Shown here: positions 1 to 6,859 of the stretch, one piece after another | Layout of the letters: each line of letters begins with the position of its first letter | Numbering within the stretch: position 1 is the stretch's first letter | Source: a virus | Virus record (IMG/VR): IMGVR_UViG_3300046559_000836 | Span: 1 to 20,580 of that record | Length of the DNA stretch: 20,580 nt | Direction: 5' to 3' (one strand) | Notes under the pieces: generated by a model | What the model was told of the DNA's origin: nothing | What the model saw: only the letters and a program-made list of their open reading frames with translations | Databases searched by the model: none | Translations under genes and position numbers: made by a program

Positions 1-160
1 AAGTAGCAGGTACCCGTTCACAGTAGAGTACATTATTTGAAGAACCAGTGAATCCTGCTGTACCTGCCTCCGTCATAGAATAACGGGGGAAGAGCATCTG
101 CCGATTCGCGGCTTGGGCGGTGCTTGCGATAACCAAAAATACGATAAGCCATCGTGTCAT
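1..160 (-). CDS. Secreted beta-rich protein, N-terminal part (cut by window edge)
   Basis: The first 53 codons are present and the rest lies beyond the left edge. The product starts MTRWLIVFLVIASTAQA, a clear Sec signal peptide with a predicted AQA cleavage site. The mature part continues with RQMLFPRYS and, about 25 residues later, NNVLYCERV. The two genes just upstream in the operon show the same pattern: an aromatic-Phe-Pro motif (YFPS, FFPD) followed about 24 residues later by a Cys (TLDCVRW, VMSCAV). It is therefore probably a third member of that tandem family. The ATG overlaps the TGA of the upstream gene as ATGA, so translation is likely coupled. Function is unknown; export is inferred from the signal peptide alone. 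Confidence 0.75.
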   Translation of the reverse strand, partial: MTRWLIVFLVIASTAQAANRQMLFPRYSMTEAGTAGFTGSSNNVLYCERVPAT

Positions 161-735
161 TGGATAATTCCCATTGGCGGCGCAAAGTCAGCTGCTGTAA
201 GAGCTCCTGTGGTCGACGGAAGAACAGCTGCACCTGTACAAGAATTAGCTGCTGTTCCTGCCACGACGCCTGCTGCACCTGCGTTTAAGAAAGCGTTGAT
301 TTTCATAGCTGTACTACTAGCTGAAGAATCTGTAGATACAGCATCAAAGGACATAATAGCATCAGCACAAACGCATAGACGATAGCGCGTTCCTGCTACT
401 ATATTGAAAGAACTTGCTGTTGCAGTGAATGCGATAGGGGGAGTAAATATGGGCGCGTTAAGGGTAGTACCAACTAACTTCGCACCCGCATTATCATCAA
501 CATAGAGCGCAAATCCCCCATTAGCTCCTAATGATGATGTAACTTCCATGGTCAATCTAGTCGCGCCCGTACGATCAGCCGTTGCTATCCAACGAACACA
601 ATCGAGTGTATTGACTGTACCAGCACCTCCACCTACTTCTAAATTAGTCGACCCAGGCATAGATGGAAAATAAAGTTGCGTTACTTCAACAGCATAAGCT
701 GTCCTGAGTAATAAAAGAAATATAAAAATTCGCAT
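157..735 (-). CDS. Secreted 192-aa beta-rich protein with four Cys, tandem family member
   Basis: The N-terminus MRIFIFLLLLRTAYA is a short signal peptide with an AYA cleavage site. The mature protein is rich in Gly, Ala, Thr and Val, typical of a beta-sandwich. Its cysteines fall in DCVRW, YRLCVCAD and ANSCTG. The downstream part of YRxCxC and the ANSCT...PSTTGALT block recur in the 238-aa neighbour encoded just upstream, so the two are tandem duplicates with the same C...CxC...C arrangement. The start overlaps the preceding stop as TAATG, and the stop overlaps the next ATG as ATGA, placing it inside one operon. Known function: none recognised. Inference: an exported, possibly disulfide-bonded surface or fibre-associated protein. 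Confidence 0.8.
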   Translation of the reverse strand: MRIFIFLLLLRTAYAVEVTQLYFPSMPGSTNLEVGGGAGTVNTLDCVRWIATADRTGATRLTMEVTSSLGANGGFALYVDDNAGAKLVGTTLNAPIFTPPIAFTATASSFNIVAGTRYRLCVCADAIMSFDAVSTDSSASSTAMKINAFLNAGAAGVVAGTAANSCTGAAVLPSTTGALTAADFAPPMGIIQ

Positions 736-1451
736 TATTCAACTCCAATTACGGCAATGTTTATAAGCTGTGGAGTCAAAGCGCCAGTCGTAGATGGAGG
801 TACTCCATTTGTGCAGCTATTTGCAGCCGTTCCAATGACCGTTTCGTAAACATTAGCCATTTTAGCATAGGTCGGGCCATTGAAATTTGTAGCCGCGAGT
901 ATATTATCTCCACTCTTACTACACCAACATACACGATATGCAGTATTACCAAAAAGGGTAAATGATGATACGGTAATAGTTTGTGGACCAGATGCGCTAA
1001 TGCTAACAGATCCACTTGCAACAGCTGCTCCTGCATCGGCATTTGCGTAGATCGCAAGTCCCGCAACCGCTGCACCTAGTTTGAAACTAGCTCGTAGAGT
1101 TGTAGCTCCTGCGACCGAGAGAGCAGGTGTCAATACCGCACACGACATTACATCAGCTGTGATAGATTGTTCCTTTGTGCCAACGATATCAGGGAAGAAT
1201 GTAGCTGATGCTGATGGACCGAGGGTTGTACTAGTTGATGTACTACTAGTACTTGATGTAGTTGAGGAGCTAGTACTGCTACTTGTGCTGCTTGAGCTAG
1301 TAGATGTAGATGTCGATGTAGACGAAGATGTAGATGAAGAAGTAGACGAGCTAGTCGAACTAGTCGTCGGATTTATCAAATCCATATCGAAGATAAGCGC
1401 ATGCGCGCTTGTCGCGATAAGAATTATTATAGAAGCGTAAAGCGTACGCAC
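735..1451 (-). CDS. Secreted protein with 48-residue Ser/Thr (mucin-like) linker and beta domain
   Basis: The GTG start at 1451 is preceded by GGTGA at a workable spacing. Residues 1-18 (MRTLYASIIILIATSAHA) are a signal peptide. Residues 29-76 consist only of Ser and Thr, followed by a beta-rich domain of about 160 residues. That domain shares FFPD, YRVCWC and ANSCT...PSTTGALT with the next gene in the operon, and the four-Cys pattern is the same. The Ser/Thr tract uses many synonymous codons, so it is not a simple DNA slippage product. The start overlaps the end of the upstream fibre-like gene by 25 bases. The tract resembles flexible or O-glycosylated linkers of surface proteins; whether it is glycosylated cannot be seen from sequence. 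Confidence 0.8.
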   Translation of the reverse strand: MRTLYASIIILIATSAHALIFDMDLINPTTSSTSSSTSSSTSSSTSTSTSTSSSSTSSSTSSSTTSSTSSTSTSTTLGPSASATFFPDIVGTKEQSITADVMSCAVLTPALSVAGATTLRASFKLGAAVAGLAIYANADAGAAVASGSVSISASGPQTITVSSFTLFGNTAYRVCWCSKSGDNILAATNFNGPTYAKMANVYETVIGTAANSCTNGVPPSTTGALTPQLINIAVIGVE

Positions 1452-2812
1452 ATCATCACCGTATCAGTCAACGATGTTGGGACGTTAGCTACGTTTGTTC
1501 GGAGCTGCTCACCGCTAAGCAAGTCTCGATCTGTATCGCTTGTGTCAATAAGCGTAAAGGTCATCGCTGTCGTTCCGGTTTGGCAAGCCAGTGAACCTAC
1601 CCCTTGCAGAGCAATCGCATTCGCGCTCTGATCTTCAAACGTCCAAGTTGCAGCGGTAGCGCATGTACCAGTGCAGTGACAACCAACACTCGTTATACGT
1701 GAACCCGAAGCGGTCCCGGCCCAGAGCTCGAGATGCTGAGAGCTAGCAGTTGGGTTTGTGATCAATCGGCAAATCTGGTTGTTCGTGTTAACCGCAGCAT
1801 CACAGCTCGTGCTATCTCCACATGCGGTGAAATCATCACCTCGGCACCATTTGGTTCCATTACAACGACAGCGAAGGTTTGTAGATAGATCCTCGTATTC
1901 CCAACCTTTACGGCCAGATGTACAAGCCGGTGGGGAGTCAGTTTGAACCAGACCCTCAGCACCATCAACAGTTATGGCTTTGACTCCTACACCATCTTTG
2001 TGAGCAACTCGTACAGTTCCACTTCCACCGGTTCCATCATAAAATTCTACATAACCCGAGTTATCACCGGGATCCTTGAACATAACCATCGAAGGGAAGC
2101 TAGAACAGCTAGCATCAACTTCGAAAAGCCCGTTTTGGCCTTCAGAGTAAAAACCTTGAGCCTGAACATTAACGGATGTTCCGATGATTCCACTAGTGGC
2201 ATCCATGAAAATCCCGATCGGCCCGGGAGGGAAACCGTTACAGCTATCGGCGTTAGGATCTCCGACTGTTACAACGCTAACAGCGGGATCGTATTGGAAG
2301 AGATCATCACCTCCGCATACCACACCGGTTTTATACTGTACATCATTAGGATTCCCAGCCGGGCATGAGCCACCACCACCGCCACCTTTATCACATTCCC
2401 AGTTTGAGCCATTCCAGACAGCTATCGCCCCGGTTCCACCGCATGTGCAAGTTGCGTCAGCATTACAATCAGAGCAGAAGATCGGTGAGACAACTGGCGT
2501 CGCAGGAAGCGTCAAACACGTAAACCCCGTACACGGGTTAAAATCCGTGCAAGCGCTGTTCAGGCGCGTCATCCCGAGGTTATACTCTTCATGCCACTCG
2601 CACTGACGCCTAGCGCTAGCGCCCGTTCCAATAACATTCCAGAGCTGGAGCTGATTCCCACCGCTCAGCGGAATGTGAACGAGCGTCGGGTCACAGGTCG
2701 AAGTGGTTACTAGCTGACTAGAAACCAGCTCCGGACGGGTGACCAGCGCCGCCAATATGACCAGCACCGCCAATGCCGCCTTGGATCGGCTCAACACTTT
2801 CATTTCCTTCAC
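1427..2812 (-). CDS. Exported Cys-rich tail-fibre-like protein
   Basis: I prefer the GTG at 2812 because GGAG lies 9 bases upstream; ATG at 2803 or 2827 is also possible. The product is about 461 aa. After a basic n-region comes a hydrophobic core (AALAVLVILAALV) ending near VSSQ, which looks like a signal peptide. The body resembles modular phage fibres: GTGAIAVWNGSNWEC, a poly-Gly linker, and NDVQYKTGVVCGGDDLFQYD, a variant of the common NDVQY...GG...YDP fibre module. It also holds 26 Cys, which is unusual for a cytoplasmically assembled virion protein and fits oxidative folding after export. Its 5' end overlaps the preceding small zinc-finger-type gene by about 95 bases. The fibre-like role is inferred from composition and motifs. 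Confidence 0.7.
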   Translation of the reverse strand: MKEMKVLSRSKAALAVLVILAALVTRPELVSSQLVTTSTCDPTLVHIPLSGGNQLQLWNVIGTGASARRQCEWHEEYNLGMTRLNSACTDFNPCTGFTCLTLPATPVVSPIFCSDCNADATCTCGGTGAIAVWNGSNWECDKGGGGGGSCPAGNPNDVQYKTGVVCGGDDLFQYDPAVSVVTVGDPNADSCNGFPPGPIGIFMDATSGIIGTSVNVQAQGFYSEGQNGLFEVDASCSSFPSMVMFKDPGDNSGYVEFYDGTGGSGTVRVAHKDGVGVKAITVDGAEGLVQTDSPPACTSGRKGWEYEDLSTNLRCRCNGTKWCRGDDFTACGDSTSCDAAVNTNNQICRLITNPTASSQHLELWAGTASGSRITSVGCHCTGTCATAATWTFEDQSANAIALQGVGSLACQTGTTAMTFTLIDTSDTDRDLLSGEQLRTNVANVPTSLTDTVMMCVRFTLL

Positions 2813-3020
2813 GACAGATCTCTCCATCTGCGGGGATGAACCGCTCTTCACGAGTGACTAGGAACTCGAGGTGATCGTCATGGTTGAGCTCGTCATCACA
2901 TTTCATATCAACCATGCGACCGGATCTGTAGTTTCTCATCATCATTGAATATGGGAAACAGAAACCACAGATCGGGCATTCGAGATGAACCTCGAATGTT
3001 ATGGGAAAGGCGAATGCCAT
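2718..3020 (-). CDS. Small Cys-His (zinc-type) phage protein with Gly-rich tail
   Basis: A 100-aa product. HLECPICGFCFPYS, then RSGRMVDMKCDDELNHDDH, resembles the small zinc-binding proteins common in phage structural modules (CxxCG, aromatic residues, a short basic stretch, then C.DD). The C-terminal 20 residues are a Gly-Ala-His repeat built from two imperfect copies of an 18-base unit (2739-2756 and 2757-2774). The same DNA encodes the signal-peptide core of the following gene in another frame. The start is coupled to the upstream stop as TAATG. The family resemblance is from memory of the motif pattern; the role is unknown. Confidence 0.65.
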   Translation of the reverse strand: MAFAFPITFEVHLECPICGFCFPYSMMMRNYRSGRMVDMKCDDELNHDDHLEFLVTREERFIPADGEICREGNESVEPIQGGIGGAGHIGGAGHPSGAGF

Positions 3021-3382
3021 TAGCGCGCGGCCTCAAAATAGCACGTCGCGGATCCGGTCAGGCCCGAGCCGGTTTTAGCACGGATGTACGTATGATGCTG
3101 CTGAATGTACGCGACGGTCTTATCGGGGAGATCCACAAGCTCCTGAACGGTGCTTGTCGCTTCTGTGTAGTTCTCACCCCCAACAACCCCAATCCCGCGT
3201 TCCCATTGAACGTTATCGTGTGAAACTTCAATGTTAACGCCCTGCGTTCCAGCAGCACCACCACCAAGACCATAACCGCCTTGGGTATAGATACTATACG
3301 GTAAGCCACTCATGCCAGACTTAAATACAGTCCCTGTGAAACCAGCAGCGGCAGCGTTCAGAAGCTTAACTCGACTCGGCAT
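3020..3382 (-). CDS. Hypothetical beta-rich phage protein, 120 aa
   Basis: The ATG at 3382 has GGAGA six bases upstream, a good ribosome-binding site. The product begins MPSRVKLLNAAAAGFTG and has a Gly-rich centre (GGYGLGGGAAGTQG). It then continues as alternating hydrophobic and polar residues (VNIEVSHDNVQWERGIG, ATCYFEAAR) that suggest beta strands. There is no signal peptide and no membrane segment. It sits between small membrane proteins and the zinc-type protein in the late operon, so a minor virion role is plausible but not shown. Confidence 0.6.
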   Translation of the reverse strand: MPSRVKLLNAAAAGFTGTVFKSGMSGLPYSIYTQGGYGLGGGAAGTQGVNIEVSHDNVQWERGIGVVGGENYTEATSTVQELVDLPDKTVAYIQQHHTYIRAKTGSGLTGSATCYFEAAR

Positions 3383-3576
3383 TATCGTCTCCTTTCCACC
3401 GTTGGCGGTGGAGGCCAGGTTCCATGATAGAACAGCTGTTGAACTTTCAATTCAGCCACATCGGATCGAAGGCTGATACTCGAATACAATAGAGATATAA
3501 TAAATGCAGCTAAAACAGCTCCAACTACATTTACTACGATAGATCGAATATCACTCTTACTTCGCCTGGGGGGCAT
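3382..3576 (-). CDS. Small single-pass membrane protein
   Basis: A 64-aa product with a basic N-terminus (PPRRSKSDIR), one transmembrane segment at about residues 13-34 (IVVNVVGAVLAAFIISLLYSS), then a short polar helix and a Pro-rich tail (WPPPPTVERRR). Size and topology fit phage lysis accessory proteins (holin or inner-membrane spanin) but also many unrelated membrane proteins. It lies directly downstream of another one-pass membrane protein and a 56-aa coiled-coil-like protein, making a compact three-gene group. No family was recognised with confidence. Confidence 0.6.
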   Translation of the reverse strand: MPPRRSKSDIRSIVVNVVGAVLAAFIISLLYSSISLRSDVAELKVQQLFYHGTWPPPPTVERRR

Positions 3577-3584
3577 GAATTTAC

Positions 3585-3902
3585 CTATAGTTGATTATGT
3601 TTACTTAGCACATTCTCTAAACGATCAAAGCGATTGTTATCGTTTGTATCATGAAGCGTACGCCATTCCTCGAGTCGAATTAAACGGCCATTCATTAGGT
3701 TTACAATCCTGAGTGTTTCGGCACTAGCGTTACTAGCTGTTGCAGATGTTAATGCTATGGTATCCAGCTTTTCAGAATTTACTAGATGATATGACTTTGT
3801 CCTAGAAAGCTGTACAAGCAAAACCCCTGCGAGCAAACAGAAAACGCCTACTGGACCTAGTGCACTAGATAGCCTCATGATAACATCTATAAACTCTGTC
3901 AT
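3585..3902 (-). CDS. Small membrane-anchored coiled-coil protein
   Basis: ATG 3902 is chosen over the upstream TTG at 3911. It overlaps the TGA of the preceding 56-aa gene as ATGA, and GGGAG lies just before it. The product is 105 aa. One transmembrane segment (about residues 17-33, GPVGVFCLLAGVLLVQL) is followed by a polar helical region (NGRLIRLEEWRTLHDTNDNN, RFDRLENVLSKH) with heptad-like hydrophobics. An N-terminal anchor with a long soluble helix is compatible with an inner-membrane spanin-type protein, but also with other membrane-bound phage proteins. Confidence 0.6.
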   Translation of the reverse strand: MTEFIDVIMRLSSALGPVGVFCLLAGVLLVQLSRTKSYHLVNSEKLDTIALTSATASNASAETLRIVNLMNGRLIRLEEWRTLHDTNDNNRFDRLENVLSKHNQL

Positions 3903-4069
3903 GGCTCCCAATCAGGTGGAGGTTTAGGTAGAGTGGTTTCCTTAATGAGAAGCTCTAAAAGCTGAATCTGTGCTTCTAACCCTACACATTGAGTTGAATA
4001 GTTAGCTACCAGTTGTCTAGCTTTATCTCGATTTTGGGTTGCTTCAGCTAGATATTTAGTTAAGTCCAT
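3899..4069 (-). CDS. 56-aa helical protein coupled to the membrane protein
   Basis: A short open frame from ATG 4069 to TGA 3899. It starts MDLTKYLAEATQNRDKARQL, continues through a leucine-rich helix (LEAQIQLLELLIKE) and ends PKPPPDWEP. The ATGA overlap with the next gene and the fill of an otherwise empty 170-base gap, with no stops and a sensible amphipathic pattern, support it as real. There is no strong ribosome-binding site; it starts five bases after the stop of the tail fibre gene, so re-initiation is likely. Function is unknown; the helical, Pro-tailed form suggests a small partner of the membrane protein that follows. Confidence 0.6.
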   Translation of the reverse strand: MDLTKYLAEATQNRDKARQLVANYSTQCVGLEAQIQLLELLIKETTLPKPPPDWEP

Positions 4070-4073
4070 ATTG

Positions 4074-5168
4074 CTAGTTCAGATCTACCCATGCACCAGC
4101 AGCACGACCGCGGAACTTATCTGTAGTGGTATTGTAAATAATCATACCGTTAACTGGAGATGAGAAGGCGCCTTCGTCTGTATTGTCCATGCGAGGAGTA
4201 AGGAACGCCCGTGGAGTGCCAGGGGTCGATACGAGCTCAAGCACTGATTCTGCTTCTGGCGTTCCGGACGATCCGAAGATGCCCGCGCCGGCATTCTGTG
4301 ACGCGCGCGCCGGATCTTCGTTGAACACGCTCGCGTAGACGGTGGTCGCTATGATTGGATCGTTGCTCAAGCGACGCGGGGGAAACCAGAGACCTGCATC
4401 ACGGGCCACGGTCGCGGTCCCCGCGCCACCGCCGCCGATCGTACCCATGTGCGTCCAGCCGAAGTTGTCGGCAACGGTGGTCGTCCCATCACCGCCGATC
4501 CGAATCTGATGCGTCGTGTTCCCGCAGACTGGCACGGTGAGGTCGCAGCCTGTGTCGGCCAAGAATATCATGTCCGTCTTGCCGAGAAACAAGCCACCGA
4601 ACGATCCAGCCGTCTGCCCAGTCGCCTTCGCGGTGATAACGGGCTCGAAGTCCAGCAGCTCTGAGAAGCCTAGCAATATCTGTCCGCTTGTACCCACTTC
4701 CCCATTGATATTTGGTTGCACAAGCATTCCGAAGAACCCTAAAATGCCGTTCGCGCCGGTCACGTCCCAGACCGTCGTGTCCTGAGAGGCAAAGTTGAAG
4801 TAGACGATAGCCGCAAACTGGCTCGCCGTGTCCCAGGTGAGGGACTGCGACATGTCGAATACGTGTGGGGCGGCATCGGTGATCGGGCCGATCGTCGTGA
4901 CGTTCTGGTTGAAGTTGATGACGGCATGGGGGTTGAACGTTGTAGAGGTGTTCGCATTCAGGGCTAAGCCAACACCCGTTCCTGCTGAGCCGGTGATGAC
5001 ACCGGTCGCGTCAAGTGATAGGAGCGCATCGTTATTTGTTCCAGAACGTCCACCTAAAAGCAGATACTGAGTATGATCATCGAAATCAGTTAGGTGAGAT
5101 AGAAGATGATGGTTACTCGTTCCACCCCCACCACCGCCAGGTTTCTGGCCAAAGGTAGGAGCGCCCAT
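4074..5168 (-). CDS. Tail fibre or spike protein
   Basis: A 364-aa product. The N-terminus has a poly-Gly linker (PGGGGGG) followed by HLTDFDDHTQYLLLGGRSGTNN, the DDHTQYLLL-GGR motif common in phage fibres. The middle is beta-rich and Gly-Thr-Asn-rich, as expected of a fibre shaft. The C-terminus (RAFLTPRMDNTDEGAF, NGMIIYNTTTDKFRGRAAGAWVDLN) matches the typical fibre-end segment. It is not followed by a chaperone domain, so it is complete as is. Base composition changes sharply inside the gene: about 70% G+C around 4261-4440 against about 42-47% at both ends, suggesting exchange of the central region. The role in host attachment is inferred from the family pattern. Confidence 0.85.
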   Translation of the reverse strand: MGAPTFGQKPGGGGGGTSNHHLLSHLTDFDDHTQYLLLGGRSGTNNDALLSLDATGVITGSAGTGVGLALNANTSTTFNPHAVINFNQNVTTIGPITDAAPHVFDMSQSLTWDTASQFAAIVYFNFASQDTTVWDVTGANGILGFFGMLVQPNINGEVGTSGQILLGFSELLDFEPVITAKATGQTAGSFGGLFLGKTDMIFLADTGCDLTVPVCGNTTHQIRIGGDGTTTVADNFGWTHMGTIGGGGAGTATVARDAGLWFPPRRLSNDPIIATTVYASVFNEDPARASQNAGAGIFGSSGTPEAESVLELVSTPGTPRAFLTPRMDNTDEGAFSSPVNGMIIYNTTTDKFRGRAAGAWVDLN

Positions 5169-5425
5169 TAGTGAACCAGAAGTTGATAGTTAGGCGTTCC
5201 ACTCACCGGTTCGAGTGTTAGCTTTCTAATTTCATTTTTGATCCGGAAGCCTAGCTTATCGCCCGGGGCGAATGTCCATGCTTCAGTCGAACCATTGATT
5301 TTAAGGGTGAAGCTAGAACCTCCATCAGCCTCGAGGTTTTCAACTGCGACAGAGCTAGCTAATCCAACAGGAACTATATCCAGCAAACCAGCCAACGCAC
5401 CTTTAAAAATCTCGGGAGTTTTCAT
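5168..5425 (-). CDS. Hypothetical 85-aa beta-rich protein beside the fibre gene
   Basis: Starts MKTPEIFKGALAGLLDIVP, then alternating-pattern sequence (FTLKINGSTEAWTFAPG, KLTLEPVSGTPNYQLLV) consistent with a small beta domain. There are no cysteines, signal peptide or membrane segment. The ATG overlaps the stop of the ligase gene upstream as ATGA, and its stop overlaps the fibre start as TAATG, so it is translated as part of the same chain. It could be a fibre-attachment or minor virion protein, judged only by position. Confidence 0.6.
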   Translation of the reverse strand: MKTPEIFKGALAGLLDIVPVGLASSVAVENLEADGGSSFTLKINGSTEAWTFAPGDKLGFRIKNEIRKLTLEPVSGTPNYQLLVH

Positions 5426-6837
5426 TCAAACTTCGGAGCGCTGTTTACGTCAGATGGAGGTACAGCTAAGTTCACATTATTGTTAGCGTGGTGAACCGGA
5501 GCTTGGGATTTCGATGAAACGATCATCTCTTTGAATGTATCCGGGCTGGGATATTCTACCTTCGGCGCTTCAACCCGCACGGGTTCCATATAAGGCTTAT
5601 CATACAGCAACCGATCGAGCTCTCTAACAACTCCGAAAACGCGCTCGCAGCAATCATTTCGATATTGCGCGCTAGGGATTTTGAACTGCTTAACCAGATT
5701 AAAGCAATCATCCCTTAGTACTCCCAGTTGGCGTCCGATCATGCCGAAGCTTCCAACGATCCCAGTTGAGCCAGCGATTACGGGAAGGCGCTGTGAATCG
5801 AGCATGATGTCGCGGAGCATAACCGAGGTCGGATAGTCAAGCAAAGCTCGATCGACCGGAGATCCTTTAGCCAGCTTCCCATCGTCAGTGTGAGGATAAG
5901 GTGGAACGCTTACATTATACGTACACGCGTACTCGCCACGCATATCAAATTTACTCAAGCGCTTGTTAGCGAACTCAACCAGCTGTTCCCCAAAGTTAGC
6001 CGGAGCTAGCAAACTAAGCGCCTGTATGGCGTCGTAACCGAAACGTGGAGTCCACTCAAGCCCGTAAGGAGTTCCCTCACTGTCAATGATGCAGTTGATA
6101 TCAACTGGACCGACATACTTCGCCCTTGCAAGAGCTGGTGAGATTCGAGTAAGAGTTGCACTAGCAAGACGTGGCTGCGGTTCTTCGTACGTCCAGACAA
6201 CATTCCCCATACATCCGACGTTAGGGCCCAGATCGCCAGCGAGAAAACGCTTATCCTCAACAGTCGAATTAAATGGATAGATGAACTCGCGACCATTGTA
6301 CCAGCCCTCGAGGGATAGCTCGGTTCCTTTAACTTTCTTCTGAAGGATATAGTCTTGCGAAGGATGTAGTTTCATAAACCTACTGAGCATATCAGCATAA
6401 CCGCCTTGCGTCCATGAGGCATGCTTGTTGTCAGAAGGCTTATAAAACCACTCATCCGTTTGATTCTTTAAGAAGCTGATTCCATCAGCCGTGCTTTTAA
6501 AAACTTTTGTTTCAGGTGTCTTGATCCCATAGTGCTGCATCAGACCGATGCCAGCTGCGCGATCGAGCTCGATCATGTCTGACCATTTCGAACCCCCAAT
6601 AACAGCCTGGCCACGCTTACGCAGTTTATCCGCGAATGAGCCCATTCCTTCGCTATCGACGATCACAGTCTCATCACTGTCGGGCATAGGCGACTGGGCT
6701 TTGTCGAGCATGCCATCATATATAGGCTTACAAACCGGATGCTGAATAAACAACCGGACCTTGTGACCTTCACGTTTCAAGCGCAAGCCCAAAAACGCGC
6801 TGTCCCCATACATGGATGCTATGAAAAATCGACTCAT
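5422..6837 (-). CDS. PurD-like ATP-grasp ligase
   Basis: A 471-aa protein with the overall plan of phosphoribosylamine-glycine ligase (PurD). It has a Rossmann-like N-terminal region (residues 3-60), then VIGGSKWSDMIELDRAAGIGLMQHYGIKTP (79-108) matching the PurD stretch ahead of the ATP-grasp domain. ATP-grasp hallmarks follow: VKGTELSLEGWYNG (169-182), DKRFLAGDLGPNVGCMG (195-211) and GPVDINCIIDSEGTPYGLEWTPRFG (243-267). The C-terminal part contains QYRNDCCERV, like the PurD end domain. The usual substrate loop is altered (DLGPNVGCMG instead of GPNTGGMG). It lacks a ribosome-binding site and sits just after a palindrome at 6842-6858. PurD joins glycine to phosphoribosylamine in purine synthesis; here, in a virion operon, an amide-forming role on another acceptor is equally possible. 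Confidence 0.8.
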   Translation of the reverse strand: MSRFFIASMYGDSAFLGLRLKREGHKVRLFIQHPVCKPIYDGMLDKAQSPMPDSDETVIVDSEGMGSFADKLRKRGQAVIGGSKWSDMIELDRAAGIGLMQHYGIKTPETKVFKSTADGISFLKNQTDEWFYKPSDNKHASWTQGGYADMLSRFMKLHPSQDYILQKKVKGTELSLEGWYNGREFIYPFNSTVEDKRFLAGDLGPNVGCMGNVVWTYEEPQPRLASATLTRISPALARAKYVGPVDINCIIDSEGTPYGLEWTPRFGYDAIQALSLLAPANFGEQLVEFANKRLSKFDMRGEYACTYNVSVPPYPHTDDGKLAKGSPVDRALLDYPTSVMLRDIMLDSQRLPVIAGSTGIVGSFGMIGRQLGVLRDDCFNLVKQFKIPSAQYRNDCCERVFGVVRELDRLLYDKPYMEPVRVEAPKVEYPSPDTFKEMIVSSKSQAPVHHANNNVNLAVPPSDVNSAPKFE

Positions 6838-6841
6838 AGGA

Positions 6842-6858
6842 TTTTCAAATTTTGAACG
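6842..6858. promoter_or_regulatory. Degenerate 17-bp palindrome before the ATP-grasp gene
   Basis: TTTTCA-AATTT-TGAACG is a 10-of-12 match to the TGTTCA-N5-TGAACA palindrome found near the terminase genes and in the right-hand control region. It fills the 22-base gap between the stop at 6860 and the start at 6837, where a ribosome-binding site would be expected and is absent. It may be an internal operator or simply AT-rich spacer. Confidence 0.35.
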
Positions 6859-6859
6859 T

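Noticed and set aside
33-278. Minus-strand frame of 81 codons at the left edge
   Set aside because: It is out of frame with two coupled signal-peptide genes that explain the same bases; its product is Gln/Leu-rich with no domain features.
1224-1367. Simple DNA microsatellite as explanation of the Ser/Thr tract
   Set aside because: Codons vary widely along the tract, so there is no short DNA repeat unit that would explain it by slippage alone.
1081-1440. Plus-strand frame rich in Val, Leu and Asp
   Set aside because: It is the antisense of the Ser/Thr tract, so its composition is dictated by that repeat; there is no ribosome-binding site.
1943-2368. Plus-strand 141-codon frame
   Set aside because: It lies opposite the Cys-rich fibre-like gene; no protein-like motifs or translation signal.
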